From Nemertoderma westbladi (lineage: Eukaryota > Xenacoelomorpha > Nemertodermatida > Nemertodermatidae), in assembly GCA_032718475.1 (NCBI GenBank), contig JAUCBJ010006021.1:1-47150 (forward strand): DNA of 47,150 bases, in the 5' to 3' direction. The stretch's first letter is position 1; every line of letters begins with the position of its first letter. Made by a program: the position numbers and the translations under genes. Below the pieces are notes generated by a model that was not told the DNA's origin, ran no database searches, and saw nothing but the letters and a program-made list of their open reading frames with translations. This document shows, piece after piece, positions 1 to 10,068 of this stretch.

Positions 1-440
1 AGTAGGCCTACAGCAGTATGCAGTAGCAGTAATAGGCCTATAGAACCTACCCTACCACCTACCGGCTGACCGCAGGCAGCAGGACGACCCAGACGACCGG
101 TGCGGTGCCGTACAACACTGGCTGACTGGTGCTTACTGCTTAGATCGTGGCTTTTCCAGAAGGTAATATATCCCGATCGGGATATGTCAGGTCAGTGAAT
201 GTACATAACTGTCATTTACTACTGTATATTCTACTCTACTATGTAAAACTACAGTATTAGAGTAGGTATATTTCTGTATTTGGCTGTTTGGTGTTTGGAA
301 AACTAGAATGTCAATAAATATTATTAGAATGTGAAGTGAAGTCTGCACTGCTAACCAACTAAATCCACCTAAAAAAAACGTGAAGAAAATGAAACCAGGA
401 TGACAATGGCAGAATGGTAATGCATTCTGCCATTCGCCGA

Positions 441-949
441 TCAGTCGGTGAGAAGTCAAAAATTGGACTTCAAGTCCAATTTTAGACTTTAAGTCCAATT
501 TTGGACTCCAAAGTCCAATATTGGACTTTAGTACAACTCCAAGTGTACCCATGCTGCCATACTGTATATCGGTATTTAAATCAAAACTGCATCCCGTATC
601 ACAAAACATGTTCATGTTCAATTACCGGCACAACAGATTATTCAGTGTCATGCGCGAATCGGCAGTCGGTGAGAAGTCAAAAATTGGACTTGAGTCCAAA
701 ATTGGACTTCGACTCCAGTTCAAGTCCAAAATTGGACTTCTGTGAGTCCAATATTGGACTTCAAATCAGCCAATTGTTCCAGGGCCTTGGGTAATAGGAT
801 CGGGCGGGATTTTTTTTCTTTAATCGAAAATATATCAAAAAATAAGAGTTTTGAACAGGGGGACCTGAAATTCACCAGGGGGAACGTTTTTTATAAGGCT
901 TTGAATTTTTACAAAAGTCCAATATTGGACTTTAAGTCCAATTTTGGAC
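441..949. repeat. Palindromic TCCAA/TTGGA repeat cluster (three blocks)
   Basis: Blocks at 441-528, 663-762 and 915-949 consist of near-palindromic units of the form AAGTCCAATTTTGGACTT, with A/T variation in the middle. The first two blocks start with the same lead-in, CAGTCGGTGAGAAGTC, so the module was duplicated as a whole. An 11-bp perfect hairpin (arms 406-416 and 423-433) lies just before block 1. Reading frames here are by-products of the repeats. Subterminal repeats of a non-autonomous DNA transposon are a plausible origin, but I found no element ends. Confidence 0.75.
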
Positions 950-1685
950 GTGACATTGAGAATCGAACTTAAAGGTACATGAAGCATGACAGATGAGAGA
1001 CAGCCAGACAGCTGTTAAGTTATGGAAAGTTACCTTTGCAGCTCTGTATGCAGGTATGTATCTTCAGTGTACTGACTGTACTGTACTTAGAATATAATGG
1101 TACATTCTAGCATTCTAGGTACTTTGTACTTTACTTTTAGCATATTGTTTAGTTCACAATTTACATTCATGTTATGTCTAACCTTACAGACTGACAGACA
1201 GCCTTATGTACCCAGGACTTTATAGTTTATAGTGTCTTTAGGACTAGATTAGGTTATGCTCCAACAAATATTTAATTACAAATTATATTTGGTGGATACT
1301 GGTAGCAATGCCAGGTTAGCCAACTGCAGCTGCTGCTAAGGCTAACTACAATACAAGCTACGATTTCGTCTAAGGCTATGGGAGGCCTATCAGAAAGAAA
1401 TACTACAAGTTGATGCTACCACCATCTCTTCTAATTTTTCCATACAACAGGAAGGGTATTATAAAACAGTTGGATAACAGGATAATGAAATGGGATTAGT
1501 AACTGATTAACGCGTTGGCGTCTCCACATAATAAATACAGAAGTAACAAGTAACACACGTCATAATCATAAACCAATTGAGGGAAAGGAACATATTACAG
1601 AGGCAGGCTTTTCTAACTAAAACAATAAACGGCCACTTTTGACTTTACCAATTGAAGGAGCCCTATAACCTCACCACATACTACT
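950..1685. other. Intergenic, no gene seen
   Basis: AT-rich sequence without a convincing reading frame. The only recognisable item is a partial copy, at about 1586-1632, of a short dispersed repeat containing AAAACAATAAACG that recurs elsewhere in the window. Confidence 0.5.
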
Positions 1686-1689
1686 ACTA

Positions 1690-1873
1690 CAATCGGCATG
1701 ATTCATTGCAGCTGCATTATATATAGCAGTATAGGCCCTATTATGTATTAAGAATGCTGTGCCGGCTTGTTGACAAAAGTTCGCCTCCACAACTCCCTTA
1801 CACTCTTACAGCCTTATCACCCATGACATTTGCTAGATCATCCGCATCTTCAAGGCCAGTGTCCTTTTAAGAC
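1690..1873 (-). pseudogene. LINE 3' tail fragment (reverse strand)
   Basis: Read on the minus strand, this stretch matches 41570-41730 of the plus strand. Shared features are the coding tail around CACTGGCCTTGAAG, the AGCCGGCACAGCATTCTTAA stop region, and a downstream AATGCAGCTGCAATG stretch ending in TAGTAGTAGTA. The plus-strand copy encodes the C-terminal tail of a LINE ORF2, so this is a second, inverted and frameshifted copy of the same LINE end. A short insertion (GTAAGAGTGTAAGG-like on the minus strand) breaks the frame. Confidence 0.65.
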
Positions 1874-1935
1874 AGTAAGAAAGATGCGTCTCAAGAAAGT
1901 CATGGGCTGTCCACCATGCTTATTCACTCCATGGG

Positions 1936-2110
1936 GTGCACTGGCTGGTCCTCACGGCTTAAAGCGATGTCCTGCAAAGCGGAGGCGGCTTTGTTCTAGT
2001 GTCAAGCTTGGGGGAACCAATGACTGAATGAGACACCTCCAACTCCAATGTTATATAGTGTCTGGTTGGAGATGCAGAGATGTGTGCATTGTACTTGACA
2101 CAGTGCTGCA
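1936..2110 (+). repeat. Dispersed repeat, copy A
   Basis: Shares long blocks in the same orientation with 37229-37362: CTGGTCCTCAC, AAAGCGGAGGCGGCTTTGT, CTTGGGG.AACCAATGA, AATGTTATATAGTG and GTGTGCATTGTACTTGACAC. This copy is longer by a few short insertions. It is a transposon-derived repeat of unknown class. The small reading frames across it (1830-2027 plus, 1959-2156 minus) are not genes. Confidence 0.65.
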
Positions 2111-2481
2111 GTGAAGTGAACCTAATCAAAACAATTAGTCTGTAGTCTGTAGTCAATAAACATTAACTCAATAACATAATAGGTTACAGTTTACAGTTAG
2201 TCTTATTTTTGCCATACCGTACGAAAATACCACAGGTATGGCAGTATGGGTATGAATGAACTATACAGCTATAAATCAACTACGCTACCGCGGTATACAC
2301 CGCTAAGGCAGTAAGGCTACTGCAAAGCTATACCACTACCGCAAAAAGTAACCACTAATGTCTGACTGTACGTGTGCGATCCCTGTTTATAATACATATA
2401 ATAATTAATTTGATCATTAAAATAATGTTGCATTTTAATTATGTAATAGCCTATATATGTACTGATATGGTCTGCCGGTAG

Positions 2482-2490
2482 GCTAGGGCA
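2482..2490 (+). repeat. Possible target-site duplication, left
   Basis: GCTAGGGCA directly outside the left 125-bp arm; the same nine bases lie at 9364-9372 directly outside the right arm. Confidence 0.4.
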
Positions 2491-3168
2491 GGACAGCCGA
2501 ACGTAATCAGGATCGAATGTAACATAGTTATTTCGTATCGAACGTAACTGCAATTATGTTACATTGGATCCTATAACTATGTTACATTCGATCTACAAAT
2601 TACTAAGCTCGAATGTAACATTGCCATTTACAAATTTAAAGGAGCAGGTTACAGAGGCGTGTTGGGGGAACCAAAACAATAAACGAAAGTTTAACAGATG
2701 TTACAAGTAGGGTTCAACAGAAGGCACTTTATGGCAGTCAGGGAGATCATCAATTTTGGGGTTACCCCAAATTTCGAATTCTGGTAATAGACTGTCGAAA
2801 ATTGGGGTTTTTTGTTCAAATTTGAGGTATTTTTAGGCTCATAATATCGAGTGTTGCTGCGACTTAGGGAAACTGTTGGAGCAACTTCTACTTTTAATAT
2901 GTTAAAATATAATGTAAAATAAGAACTTTTATCGATGCAATAAAATATTTCACCGATGCAAACATGGTTTTATTGGGGGCAAAAATTGAAATTTGAGGTT
3001 AAACCTCAAATTTGAGACTAAACCTCAAATTTCGCCAGTCTTTACAACATCACCAGCCTGCTAGCAGTAGGGTGTAGCAGTAGGCTTTGCTGCTTAGCAG
3101 CTTAGTGCTTATAGAGCATGGTGAGAATGGGTGACCTGACCAGTGTAACCTGTGACATGACATGTATG

Positions 3169-4069
3169 CCAGGTTGGAATTCATGCATGAGTGCGCAGGT
3201 ACGCTTTGTTGTTTTGAAATCACCGCGCACCTGAAATTGGCTCGTCGCGCACCTCATCATATGTCATAATCCAAACAAAATCGCGCAGCTCATGTCATGC
3301 ATATCTCAAAAAATCGCACAGTTCATAAGAACAATTTTACATTCCTATTTTACAAGTTTGAGCGTTTTAAGCTTATCTTTACGTCTGTCTGTCTGTACGT
3401 TGAATCTAGGCTTACATAATAAATGTAATGTTTGCAACATCAAAATTGTTAATATTAAAAAATATTTTTTTAATCCACTACTATGGTGGCCCATCGGGCT
3501 CACTGCTTTTATAACAGAAAATATTATTTTAGATTACAAACAAAACATGTACCGGTAATTTCAAAAAAACGAATATTGAAATAGGTACCAGTCTGCCAAT
3601 AATACTTTGTATAGGCCTACCAAACAATTAGGCTTAAACATACAGTTGGCTTATAATTAAGTCATACTTATAATACATTGTTACTTTCTGACTTTACCTG
3701 TTTACTAAGTAACATCGGCATAGCATAGACCTAATAACAATACAACAATAGAGTACTGTAGTTAAAATAAATAGACAAATTCAGCTCCGGTTGCCGGTAT
3801 TACAGTATTATGGTGAAGTGATTTGACTGTTTGAAGAATTGGAAATGAGAAACTAATGCGAGCGTAGAGAGCGAAATTTTTTTGTGTATTTTCGTGATTT
3901 CAATTAATTTGTGGTGCGCATCAGAGGCAGAGCTGCGCGCTGAGGCGCAACGCGCACCTGTCTCACACCCGAACGCGCACCTGTCTCACCCAAACGCGCA
4001 ACGCGCATCTGGTTTGCGGTCATTCGCGCAGGTACGCGTCCGAGTTTTGCAGCATGAATTCCAACCTGG
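3169..4069. mobile_element. hAT-type non-autonomous element, copy 1
   Basis: The 18-bp terminal inverted repeat CCAGGTTGGAATTCATGC is present at both ends, and a perfect 8-bp duplication CATGTATG flanks it (3161-3168 and 4070-4077), the hAT target-site length. Subterminal GCGCACCT-type motifs recur on both sides. A GCGAGCGTAGAGAGC-like motif near 3860 matches the four repeats in copy 2 (7589-8527). The reading frames 3292-3558 and 3882-4107 show no transposase features. Confidence 0.85.
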
Positions 4070-5321
4070 CATGTATGCAGGGTAGGCAAAACCTTACAGC
4101 ACAGCAACTTACAGTCAATAACTTTAATGATTGTTAACTCCCTTAGTGATTGGTGATAAAAATGCAGAAGACTAGACAGCTAGAGAAATTCGCTATCCGT
4201 ACAGCTTTACTGTTGGTAAGAAGAATAGTAGACCAAATTCTCACTGTTGCGAGATTCAAGCTCACACAGCTGCACAGTCACAGACACAGGAAGGCCTACT
4301 ATATCTTGTAGATGTTGAATCAATTCCAGAATTTGGAAGTTTACATATTCTGGCATTCATCGGTTCTGTTCATCATTCATATCACACATCTTCGGAAAGA
4401 AATATGGGTTTCTGGTTGTTGATGTCCTCTTGAAAACTTTGTATATCAAATGAAGCCATTCCTCTCCTGACAGCCTGAAGACTGATGTAATATTCGCCTT
4501 CCCTAGCTCTATCTGTCAATTGGAATACTGTACCATCATTCTTCCACAGATTGGAGCCCATTTCTAGACAAATGTTGCCGTAAAGGTTGATGTGGTTTAT
4601 ACAATATATGTGGACTTGATTATTTTGTTAGTTATTCTATACGACTGGAGACTCTAAAGTTGGAACCACTCCCTCCCTACTGCAGTATACATCAATTAAA
4701 GTTCAATTTGATAATGTGCTTTAAACTTATACCGGTATGTAAAGATCTAAACCTGATCCTCCATTACAACAATGTGCAACATCCTCGCAGACTATTTTAA
4801 TACCCCAGCCAGACATCCAATGCAATCATGACCTGGTCATATATATAAAATTATGAAGCAAAGGCCATGACCCGCCCATCTGCCCATGTCTGCATGTTCC
4901 ATACATCACCTATTCTTTATCAGGGTCATTAACATATGGAACATGCTGGACCTGGAACACAGTAGAAACATCATCATCACTAATCGCTATTCTTTTAAAC
5001 AGTCTTTAGACTCTGCTTTCTTATCAAGACATCTGAAATGTTTTAGAAATCTAAGTGACTGTTTGTTTATACTATACATACATACATACATCCTTTTAAA
5101 TTGACCTTATGAGGAACCAGAATCATTTATAACTTGGGCAAAAAGTATAACCTTTTTCACTAACCTATTCTCGAGGCTTTATCTCATCTCTGGAGTACAC
5201 CTTGCAGGCACTAAAGTTGCATTGCAATAGTGTGTTGGGATGGATTTTTCTCAAATTTCGATCAATAATTTTGATCAACACATTCAATGAAATTTTAGAA
5301 ATTCCACCAAAAATATTTTGG

Positions 5322-5576
5322 CACTTGTGTCAAATCAAATAGGTGACCCTCCTAATCTGCTAATCCTGAAATTACCAGCTAATCCTGAAATTTAGTGCAG
5401 GTGATATCAATATTCCTAACTCTTGTTTATTGTTTTTTGATTACTTTCAACTCACCTCTGTAACCTGCTCCTTTGCTAACCCTGTAACCGGGCACTAGTG
5501 AAAGTGACTTTAGTTTCTAGGTGATTTCAGGATTAGCAGATTACGAGCTAGCAGGGTCCCCTATTTGACACAAGTG
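5322..5576. mobile_element. 255-bp MITE with long inverted repeats
   Basis: CACTTGTGTCAAAT at 5322 is mirrored at 5576, and similarity continues inward through AGGTGACCCT and TCTGCTAATCCTGAAAT for about 60 bp per arm. The middle carries a minus-strand copy of the dispersed AGCAGGTTACAGAGG / AACAATAAAC repeat. No clear target duplication was found. Confidence 0.65.
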
Positions 5577-6240
5577 ACAATGTTTTATTTTACTTTTTTT
5601 TACCAGGAGAAAAAGTAAAATCAATGCAAAATTATGGCTCTATGGTACATTATTATGTGGCAATATTATTGCAGGTTGCTGTGTTGCCGACTTTGCAAAA
5701 GCTGTGCCCAACAAAAAGTTACAATATTCAGATAATATGGGGACAACGTTTTCCCTACCAGTAGGGAAAAAAAGTAAGCCTACTACTTTTTCTCCCGATT
5801 TTAGGGCATATTCAAGCAAAAAAGTAACAATATAAAAATATAAGTCTTTAGGCTCTATACTTCGTTTTATATGCCTACCATCTGATCATACCACCCCACT
5901 GCACCCCTACCCAGTAGCCTTTTTAAGTATAAGCATTTTTAAACTAATACTGAATATGTTTTAAATATTATATTTCACAATCACAACACTCAGACACTAG
6001 GCCTACATCAGTTTATTTTTTTACATTTGCAATACAGTAACAAACTAACAACTACTGAACTAGGCCAACTATGACTTCTGTCTGTATCTGACTATGCTGC
6101 TATGAAATTCAAATTTGGGGTAAAACTCAAATTTAGAGAATTAACCTAACCTTGTATTAAATTTGAGGTAATTCCAAAATTGGGTCTATAATTTGAAATT
6201 TGAGGTATTCTCAAATTTGATGATCTCCCTGACTGTATGG

Positions 6241-6310
6241 AGCCGAACCGAACCGAACCGAAGCAGGGCCAACTTCGGGCCGAACCGAACCGAATCTGAA
6301 CCGAAGTTCT
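6241..6310 (+). repeat. CCGAA pentamer cluster, copy 1
   Basis: Runs of CCGAA with a central CCAACTTCGGGCCGAACC. A second cluster with the same internal order (GAACCGAACCGAA, CCAAACTTCGGCCCGAACC) lies at 8918-8980. The shared core shows that these are two copies of one repeat and not independent simple repeats. Confidence 0.7.
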
Positions 6311-6414
6311 GAAATTTAGCAAGTTATGGTCATAAATTCGTATTTACGTCACTATACTGGCTGACTGGCAGTGGCAGACTGGTACCTAATTGGTCTGTGG
6401 ACTTAGCGAGAAAG

Positions 6415-6755
6415 CTATGATTAATTAAAAAAATAAGTACTACAAAATAAAATGGCAATATTTACATTACTGTACATTACTAACCTAAACTACTGTATAC
6501 TTACTTTATGCATGCACTTACTGTATATGCAGTATGCACCACATTTTCACCCGTAGTAAGCCGTACAGTAGTAACATCAAATTTAAAAAACCTCACTAAA
6601 AGTACAGGTAGTCTTTCCGTCTTTGTAATACTATTTATATGAGATAGTAGGTATATTTGGTATTATGTATCAAAGTTATGATTAATTAAAAATTAGGTAC
6701 TACAAAGTAAAATTGCAAAATTTAGCCTAACCTAAACTACTATATAATTAAGCTA
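6415..6755 (+). repeat. Direct duplication of an AT-rich segment
   Basis: Segments at about 6415-6505 and 6675-6752 share ATGATTAATTAAAAA, the block GTACTACAAA.TAAAAT.GCAA, and CCTAACCTAAACTACT, about 260 bp apart. No gene is seen between 6310 and 6850. Confidence 0.55.
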
Positions 6756-6852
6756 ATTTTGAAACTACCCAAGTAACCTGTAAACAATTACAAAAATAAT
6801 GCCATTTAAATGGAAGTTCAGTCCAAAATTAAGGGTGTAAACGTTAAGCAGA

Positions 6853-7160
6853 CAGTGGTGCAGATTGCAGAAACCTGGTGCGGCCAGTGGTGCAGACACT
6901 GGTGCAGACAGTGGTGCAGCGTGCAGACAGTGGTGCAGCGTGCAGACAGTGGTGCAGACACCTGGTGCGGACAGTGGTGCAGACAGTGGTGCAGACAGTG
7001 GTGCAGACAGTGGTGCAGACAGTGGTGCAGACAGTGGTGCAGACCCTTGTGCAGACCCTTGTGCAGACAGTGGTGCAGACATTGGTGCAGACAGACGTGC
7101 CGACACTGGTGCAGACAGTGGTTCAGACACTTGTGCAGACAGTGGTGCAGACACCTGGTG
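6853..7160 (+). repeat. 12-bp minisatellite, forward array
   Basis: About 25 units of CAGACAGTGGTG with variants (CACTGGTG, CACCTGGTG, CCCTTGTG). Because the unit is a multiple of three it is open in most frames, giving artefactual proteins such as VVQT, GADS and CRQW repeats. Confidence 0.9.
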
Positions 7161-7383
7161 AAAATACTGAAATACCAGAGTACCACAAAACACAATACCA
7201 CCAGGCACTATTATATTATATTTTATCATAGACTTTATTATCTACAAATATGCGAGTAACTACTGAAAGGTTCTACATGAAGTAGGGAGGACGTATGTAG
7301 TACAAGCTGACAAGTCGAGGTGCGTGCGGGTGAATGTGCCCTGATTACAAATAATTATAAGAGGTGTGTACGAAAGTAATTAA

Positions 7384-7588
7384 GTGCAGACTGCACCAGG
7401 TGCCTGCACCACTGTCTGCTCCACTGCCTACACCAGTGTCTGCACCACTGTCTGCCCCAGTGTCTGCACCCCTGTCTGCACCAGTGTCTGCACCACTATC
7501 TGCACCACTGTCTGCACCACCGTCTGCACCACTGTCTGCACCACTGACTGCACCACTGTCTGCACCAGTGTCTGACCACTGTCTGCAC
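7384..7588 (-). repeat. 12-bp minisatellite, reverse array (part 1)
   Basis: Same 12-bp unit on the opposite strand (GTCTGCACCACT). It continues after the hAT insertion at 8528, where the 8-bp duplication GTCTGCAC shows that the two parts were one array. Confidence 0.9.
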
Positions 7589-8527
7589 CCAGGTTGGAAT
7601 TTATGTAGAGTTTGCTCAACATGTGTGGCGCGGATTAAGGATCCTGGCGCGTAGTGACAGGGGCGTGTGGCGCGGATTAAGGATCTTGGCGCGTAGTGAC
7701 AGGGGCGTGTGGCGCGCATTGAGGATCCTGGCGGTCCTGGCGCGAATATGGATGTAGGGTGTAGGGTTAGGTTGGGACAGTAGGAGGTAGCGTAGCAGTG
7801 CACTAGCAACACATCCCACTCTACGGCTCTATCTGTCTATTTGAAATTATTCCATAGGTTTAAAAAGATTGAAAAATGTCCGCTCGCTTCGCTCGCGTTT
7901 ATACTGTAAATCTACTCTTAGTACTGTCTGGCTGTGGACAAATGGAAACGGACAGATTGCGCATGACCATTAAAAACATGACTTATTGTTTCAAAAGTTT
8001 TTCAATTGTCAGATTCTTCAAACCAATAAAACCATGAAAGCCTGCATGATTCAGCAGAATTTCCGTGCTCGCTACGCTCGCAATTTACCGGTAATGACAT
8101 CTGCATTTCTGCATTTGAAAACAGTCGGATTGCCTACTTTAAATGCTGAAATGTTAAAATTTTCGTGCTCGCTACGCTCGCATCTTCATCACATCTGCAT
8201 TTAAAAACAGTCAGTTGACGTTGACCTACTACTACTACTACTACTACAACTACAGCACTATCTGACTATTACTGTCAGACTGTATTTATGTTAACATAAT
8301 TGGAAAATTTCCTTGCTCGCTACGCTCGCATTTTAATGTTAACATACTGCAGTACTGTAGGGCTACAGAATTCAGGAATTATAAACTGATAAATTATTAC
8401 AATTAAGCAATTACTGCAAAATTTCATAGTCAATTGTTGGCTTGGCGCGCATTAGATATCATGGCTGGCGCGATTTTCGTTTAACCAGAACGCGTGTGGC
8501 GCGCTTTTTGTCAGTATTCCATATAGG
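7589..8527. mobile_element. hAT-type non-autonomous element, copy 2
   Basis: Begins CCAGGTTGGAATTTATG, the same terminal repeat family as 3169-4069, and ends with a diverged inverted form (ATTCCATATAGG). A perfect 8-bp duplication GTCTGCAC flanks it (7581-7588 and 8528-8535) and is itself part of the minisatellite. Inside are GGCGCG-rich subterminal repeats and four copies of a GCTCGCTACGCTCGC motif. There is no transposase. It inserted into the reverse 12-bp array and split it. Confidence 0.85.
7880..8330 (+). repeat. GCTCGCTACGCTCGC motif, four copies
   Basis: Copies at 7881-7897 (with TTC in the centre), 8067-8081, 8167-8181 and 8315-8329, each preceded by AAAATTT-like and followed by ATTTT-like sequence. 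The core is an imperfect palindrome. A related inverted copy lies in hAT copy 1 near 3860. Likely a transposase-binding repeat, by position only. A CTA trinucleotide run sits at about 8226-8248. Confidence 0.7.
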
Positions 8528-8768
8528 GTCTGCACCAGTGTCTGCAACACTGTCTGCACCAGTGTCTGCAACACTGTCTGCACCAGTGTCTGCAGCACTG
8601 TCTGCACCAGGTGTCTGCACCAGTGTCTGCACCACTCTGCACTACTGTCTGCACCAGTGCGTGCATCACTGTCTGCACCAGGTGTCTGCACCACTGTCTG
8701 CATCTCTGTCTGCACCACTGTCTGCATCTCAGTCTGCACCACTGTCTGCTCTGCACCAGTGTCTGCTT
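8528..8768 (-). repeat. 12-bp minisatellite, reverse array (part 2)
   Basis: Continuation of the reverse-strand CAGACAGTGGTG array after the hAT insertion, with TGTCTGCAACAC and TGTCTGCATCTC variants. Confidence 0.9.
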
Positions 8769-8917
8769 AACGTTTACACTCCAAAACTAATTAGTACAAC
8801 CTGACAACGATGGACAGATTGATTAGTCTTACTGTCTTCTGGTCTTAGCTCAATCAGTCAATGTAATATTTGGAATATTTAGCAAAGTTTGCTCCGGGCT
8901 TCTGCAGTATCAATTGC

Positions 8918-8980
8918 AGAAGCCGAACCGAACCGAAATTGCCAAACTTCGGCCCGAACCGAACCGAAGCCGAAGCTTCT
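8918..8980 (+). repeat. CCGAA pentamer cluster, copy 2
   Basis: Same organisation as 6241-6310, same orientation. Confidence 0.7.
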
Positions 8981-9027
8981 GTTGAGCCCTAGTTACAAGA
9001 TTATGCAGGTTACTTTTATTTAAAGGC

Positions 9028-9095
9028 TGAAAGGAGCAGGTTATAGAGGCGTGTTGGGGGAACCAAAACAATAAACGAAAGTTAACACATGTTAC
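9028..9095 (+). repeat. Dispersed ~75-bp repeat (AGCAGGTTA...AACAATAAACGAA)
   Basis: Nearly identical to 2637-2716. Diverged copies at about 5412-5483 and 30405-30495 on the minus strand, and partial ones near 1586-1632 and 35636-35690. Shared words are AGGAGCAGGTTACAG, GAGGCGTGTTGGGGGAACC and AAAACAATAAACGAA. Class unknown. Confidence 0.7.
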
Positions 9096-9368
9096 AAGAT
9101 TGCAGGTCACTTAATTGTGTCTTGGGTCTTTGTTTTGTACTCACCAACACCAAACTGTTTCTTCCTGTAAATAAACGAAGCATTTCATCGGTTAACTCCT
9201 GAAATCAAAACACAACTGAAATAAATGTATGGTACATTCGAGCTTAGTAATTTGTAGATCGAATGTAACATAGTTATAGGATCCAATGTAACATAATTGA
9301 GGTTACGTTCGATTCGTAAAAACTATGTTACATTCGATCCTGATTACGTTCGGTCTGTCACCCGCTAG

Positions 9369-9442
9369 GGCAGTACTGCAGTATGCAGTAGGGCAGTACT
9401 GCAGTAGGGCAGTACTGCAGTATGCAGTAGGGCAGTACGTCA
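9369..9442 (+). repeat. GGGCAGTACTGCAGTATGCAGTA tandem array (23-bp class)
   Basis: Three to four irregular units of AGGGCAGTACTGCAGTATGC directly beyond the right arm of the 6.9 kb composite element. Confidence 0.7.
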
Positions 9443-9632
9443 GTATGGCCTACTGCTTTAATGTTGACTACTAAACAAACACGTCAGTTCAGCAGGTTCT
9501 GTTCAGCCCTGCATTTCAATTTGCGACAACGACAGGTGCACGGACAGACGGATCCGGCGCTATGTGCATGTGCAACGCCAGGCAGGCACCAGGCAATAAA
9601 GTGCTGTGTGTGCCGGGCTATGGCGTCTCAAA

Positions 9633-9684
9633 ATTATCAAAATCATAACAATTACTTGTAAGTAATTGTTATGATTTTGATAAT
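9633..9684. repeat. Perfect 25-bp-arm palindrome
   Basis: Arms 9633-9657 and 9660-9684 are exact reverse complements separated by GT. As RNA this would be a very stable AU-rich hairpin. No poly(U) or gene context suggests a terminator. Confidence 0.9.
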
Positions 9685-9742
9685 AATTATTATAGTTACT
9701 TTGAAATAATATAATACCAGTGTAGTGTAAATATGTATAACA

Positions 9743-9802
9743 CTCAGGAAAATATTTAAATCACTTATGAAAATATTTAAATCACTCATGAAATATTTAA
9801 AA
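9743..9802 (+). repeat. AAATATTTAAATCACT triplet repeat
   Basis: Three units of ATGAAAATATTTAAATCAC-type sequence in tandem. Confidence 0.7.
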
Positions 9803-9822
9803 GATGTCGAATTATTATCAGA

Positions 9823-10068
9823 TTATTGCGGCAATAAATAATTGTTGCGGCAATAAATAATTGTTGCGTCAATAAATAATTATTGCGGCAATAAATAATT
9901 ATTGCGGAAATAAATAATTATTGCGGCAATAAATAATTATTGCGGCAATAAATAATTATTGCGGCAATAAATAATTATTGCGGCAATAAATAATTATTGC
10001 GGCAATAAATAATTATTGCGGCAATAAATAATTATTGCGGCAATACATAATTAATGCGGCAATAAATA
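9823..10068 (+). repeat. 19-bp minisatellite, ~13 units
   Basis: Units of ATTATTGCGGCAATAAATA, each containing the palindrome TTATTGC-G-GCAATAA. The array is very homogeneous apart from the first and last units and ends about 180 bp before the retroelement's 5' LTR. Confidence 0.92.

Larger units (their letters stand above)
2735..6235. mobile_element. 3.5 kb DNA transposon, 5-bp TSD TATGG
   Basis: Terminal inverted repeats begin CAGTCAGGGAGATCATCAA at 2735 and end with its reverse complement at 6235. The 5-bp duplication TATGG flanks both ends (2730-2734 and 6236-6240). Subterminal regions (2755-3030 and 6110-6215) carry repeats built on AAATTTGAGGT and its complement. No transposase frame is visible, so the copy is non-autonomous. 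It contains an inserted hAT element (3169-4069) and a small MITE (5322-5576). The superfamily is uncertain; 5-bp duplications occur in several. Confidence 0.75.
6834..8787. mobile_element. Foldback-like element with minisatellite arms
   Basis: The 19-bp sequence GTGTAAACGTTAAGCAGAC near 6834-6853 is repeated inverted at about 8761-8780. Inside these ends lie 12-bp CAGACAGTGGTG arrays in opposite orientation: forward 6853-7160, reverse 7384-7588 plus 8528-8768. This arrangement, inverted arms made of tandem repeats around a unique middle (7161-7383), resembles Drosophila FB/Galileo foldback elements. The right arm is interrupted by a hAT insertion. The many Cys/Trp- or Ala-rich reading frames are all readings of the 12-bp repeat. 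Confidence 0.6.
2491..9363. mobile_element. 6.9 kb inverted-repeat-bounded composite element (MULE-like?)
   Basis: The outer arms, about 2491-2618 and 9233-9363, are inverted copies of each other over about 125 bp, from CCGAACGTAATCAGG inward to AAGCTCGAATGTA. Each arm contains its own inner palindrome (left arm 2511-2531 against 2573-2593). A 9-bp direct repeat GCTAGGGCA borders both ends (2482-2490 and 9364-9372), the size expected of a Mutator-like target duplication. The right copy lies next to a GGGCAGTACTGCAG tandem array, so it could be coincidence. No transposase is visible. The interior is filled by other insertions, listed separately. Confidence 0.55.

Noticed and set aside
6765-7259. 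Cys/Trp- or Ala-rich reading frames on both strands (CRQW, GADS and VVQT repeats)
   Set aside because: They are frame readings of a 12-bp minisatellite; a unit divisible by three stays open in most frames. The same holds for 7345-7812 and 8442-8804.
9823-10068. CRISPR-like array
   Set aside because: The repeat is a contiguous 19-bp minisatellite without unique spacers, in an animal genome.
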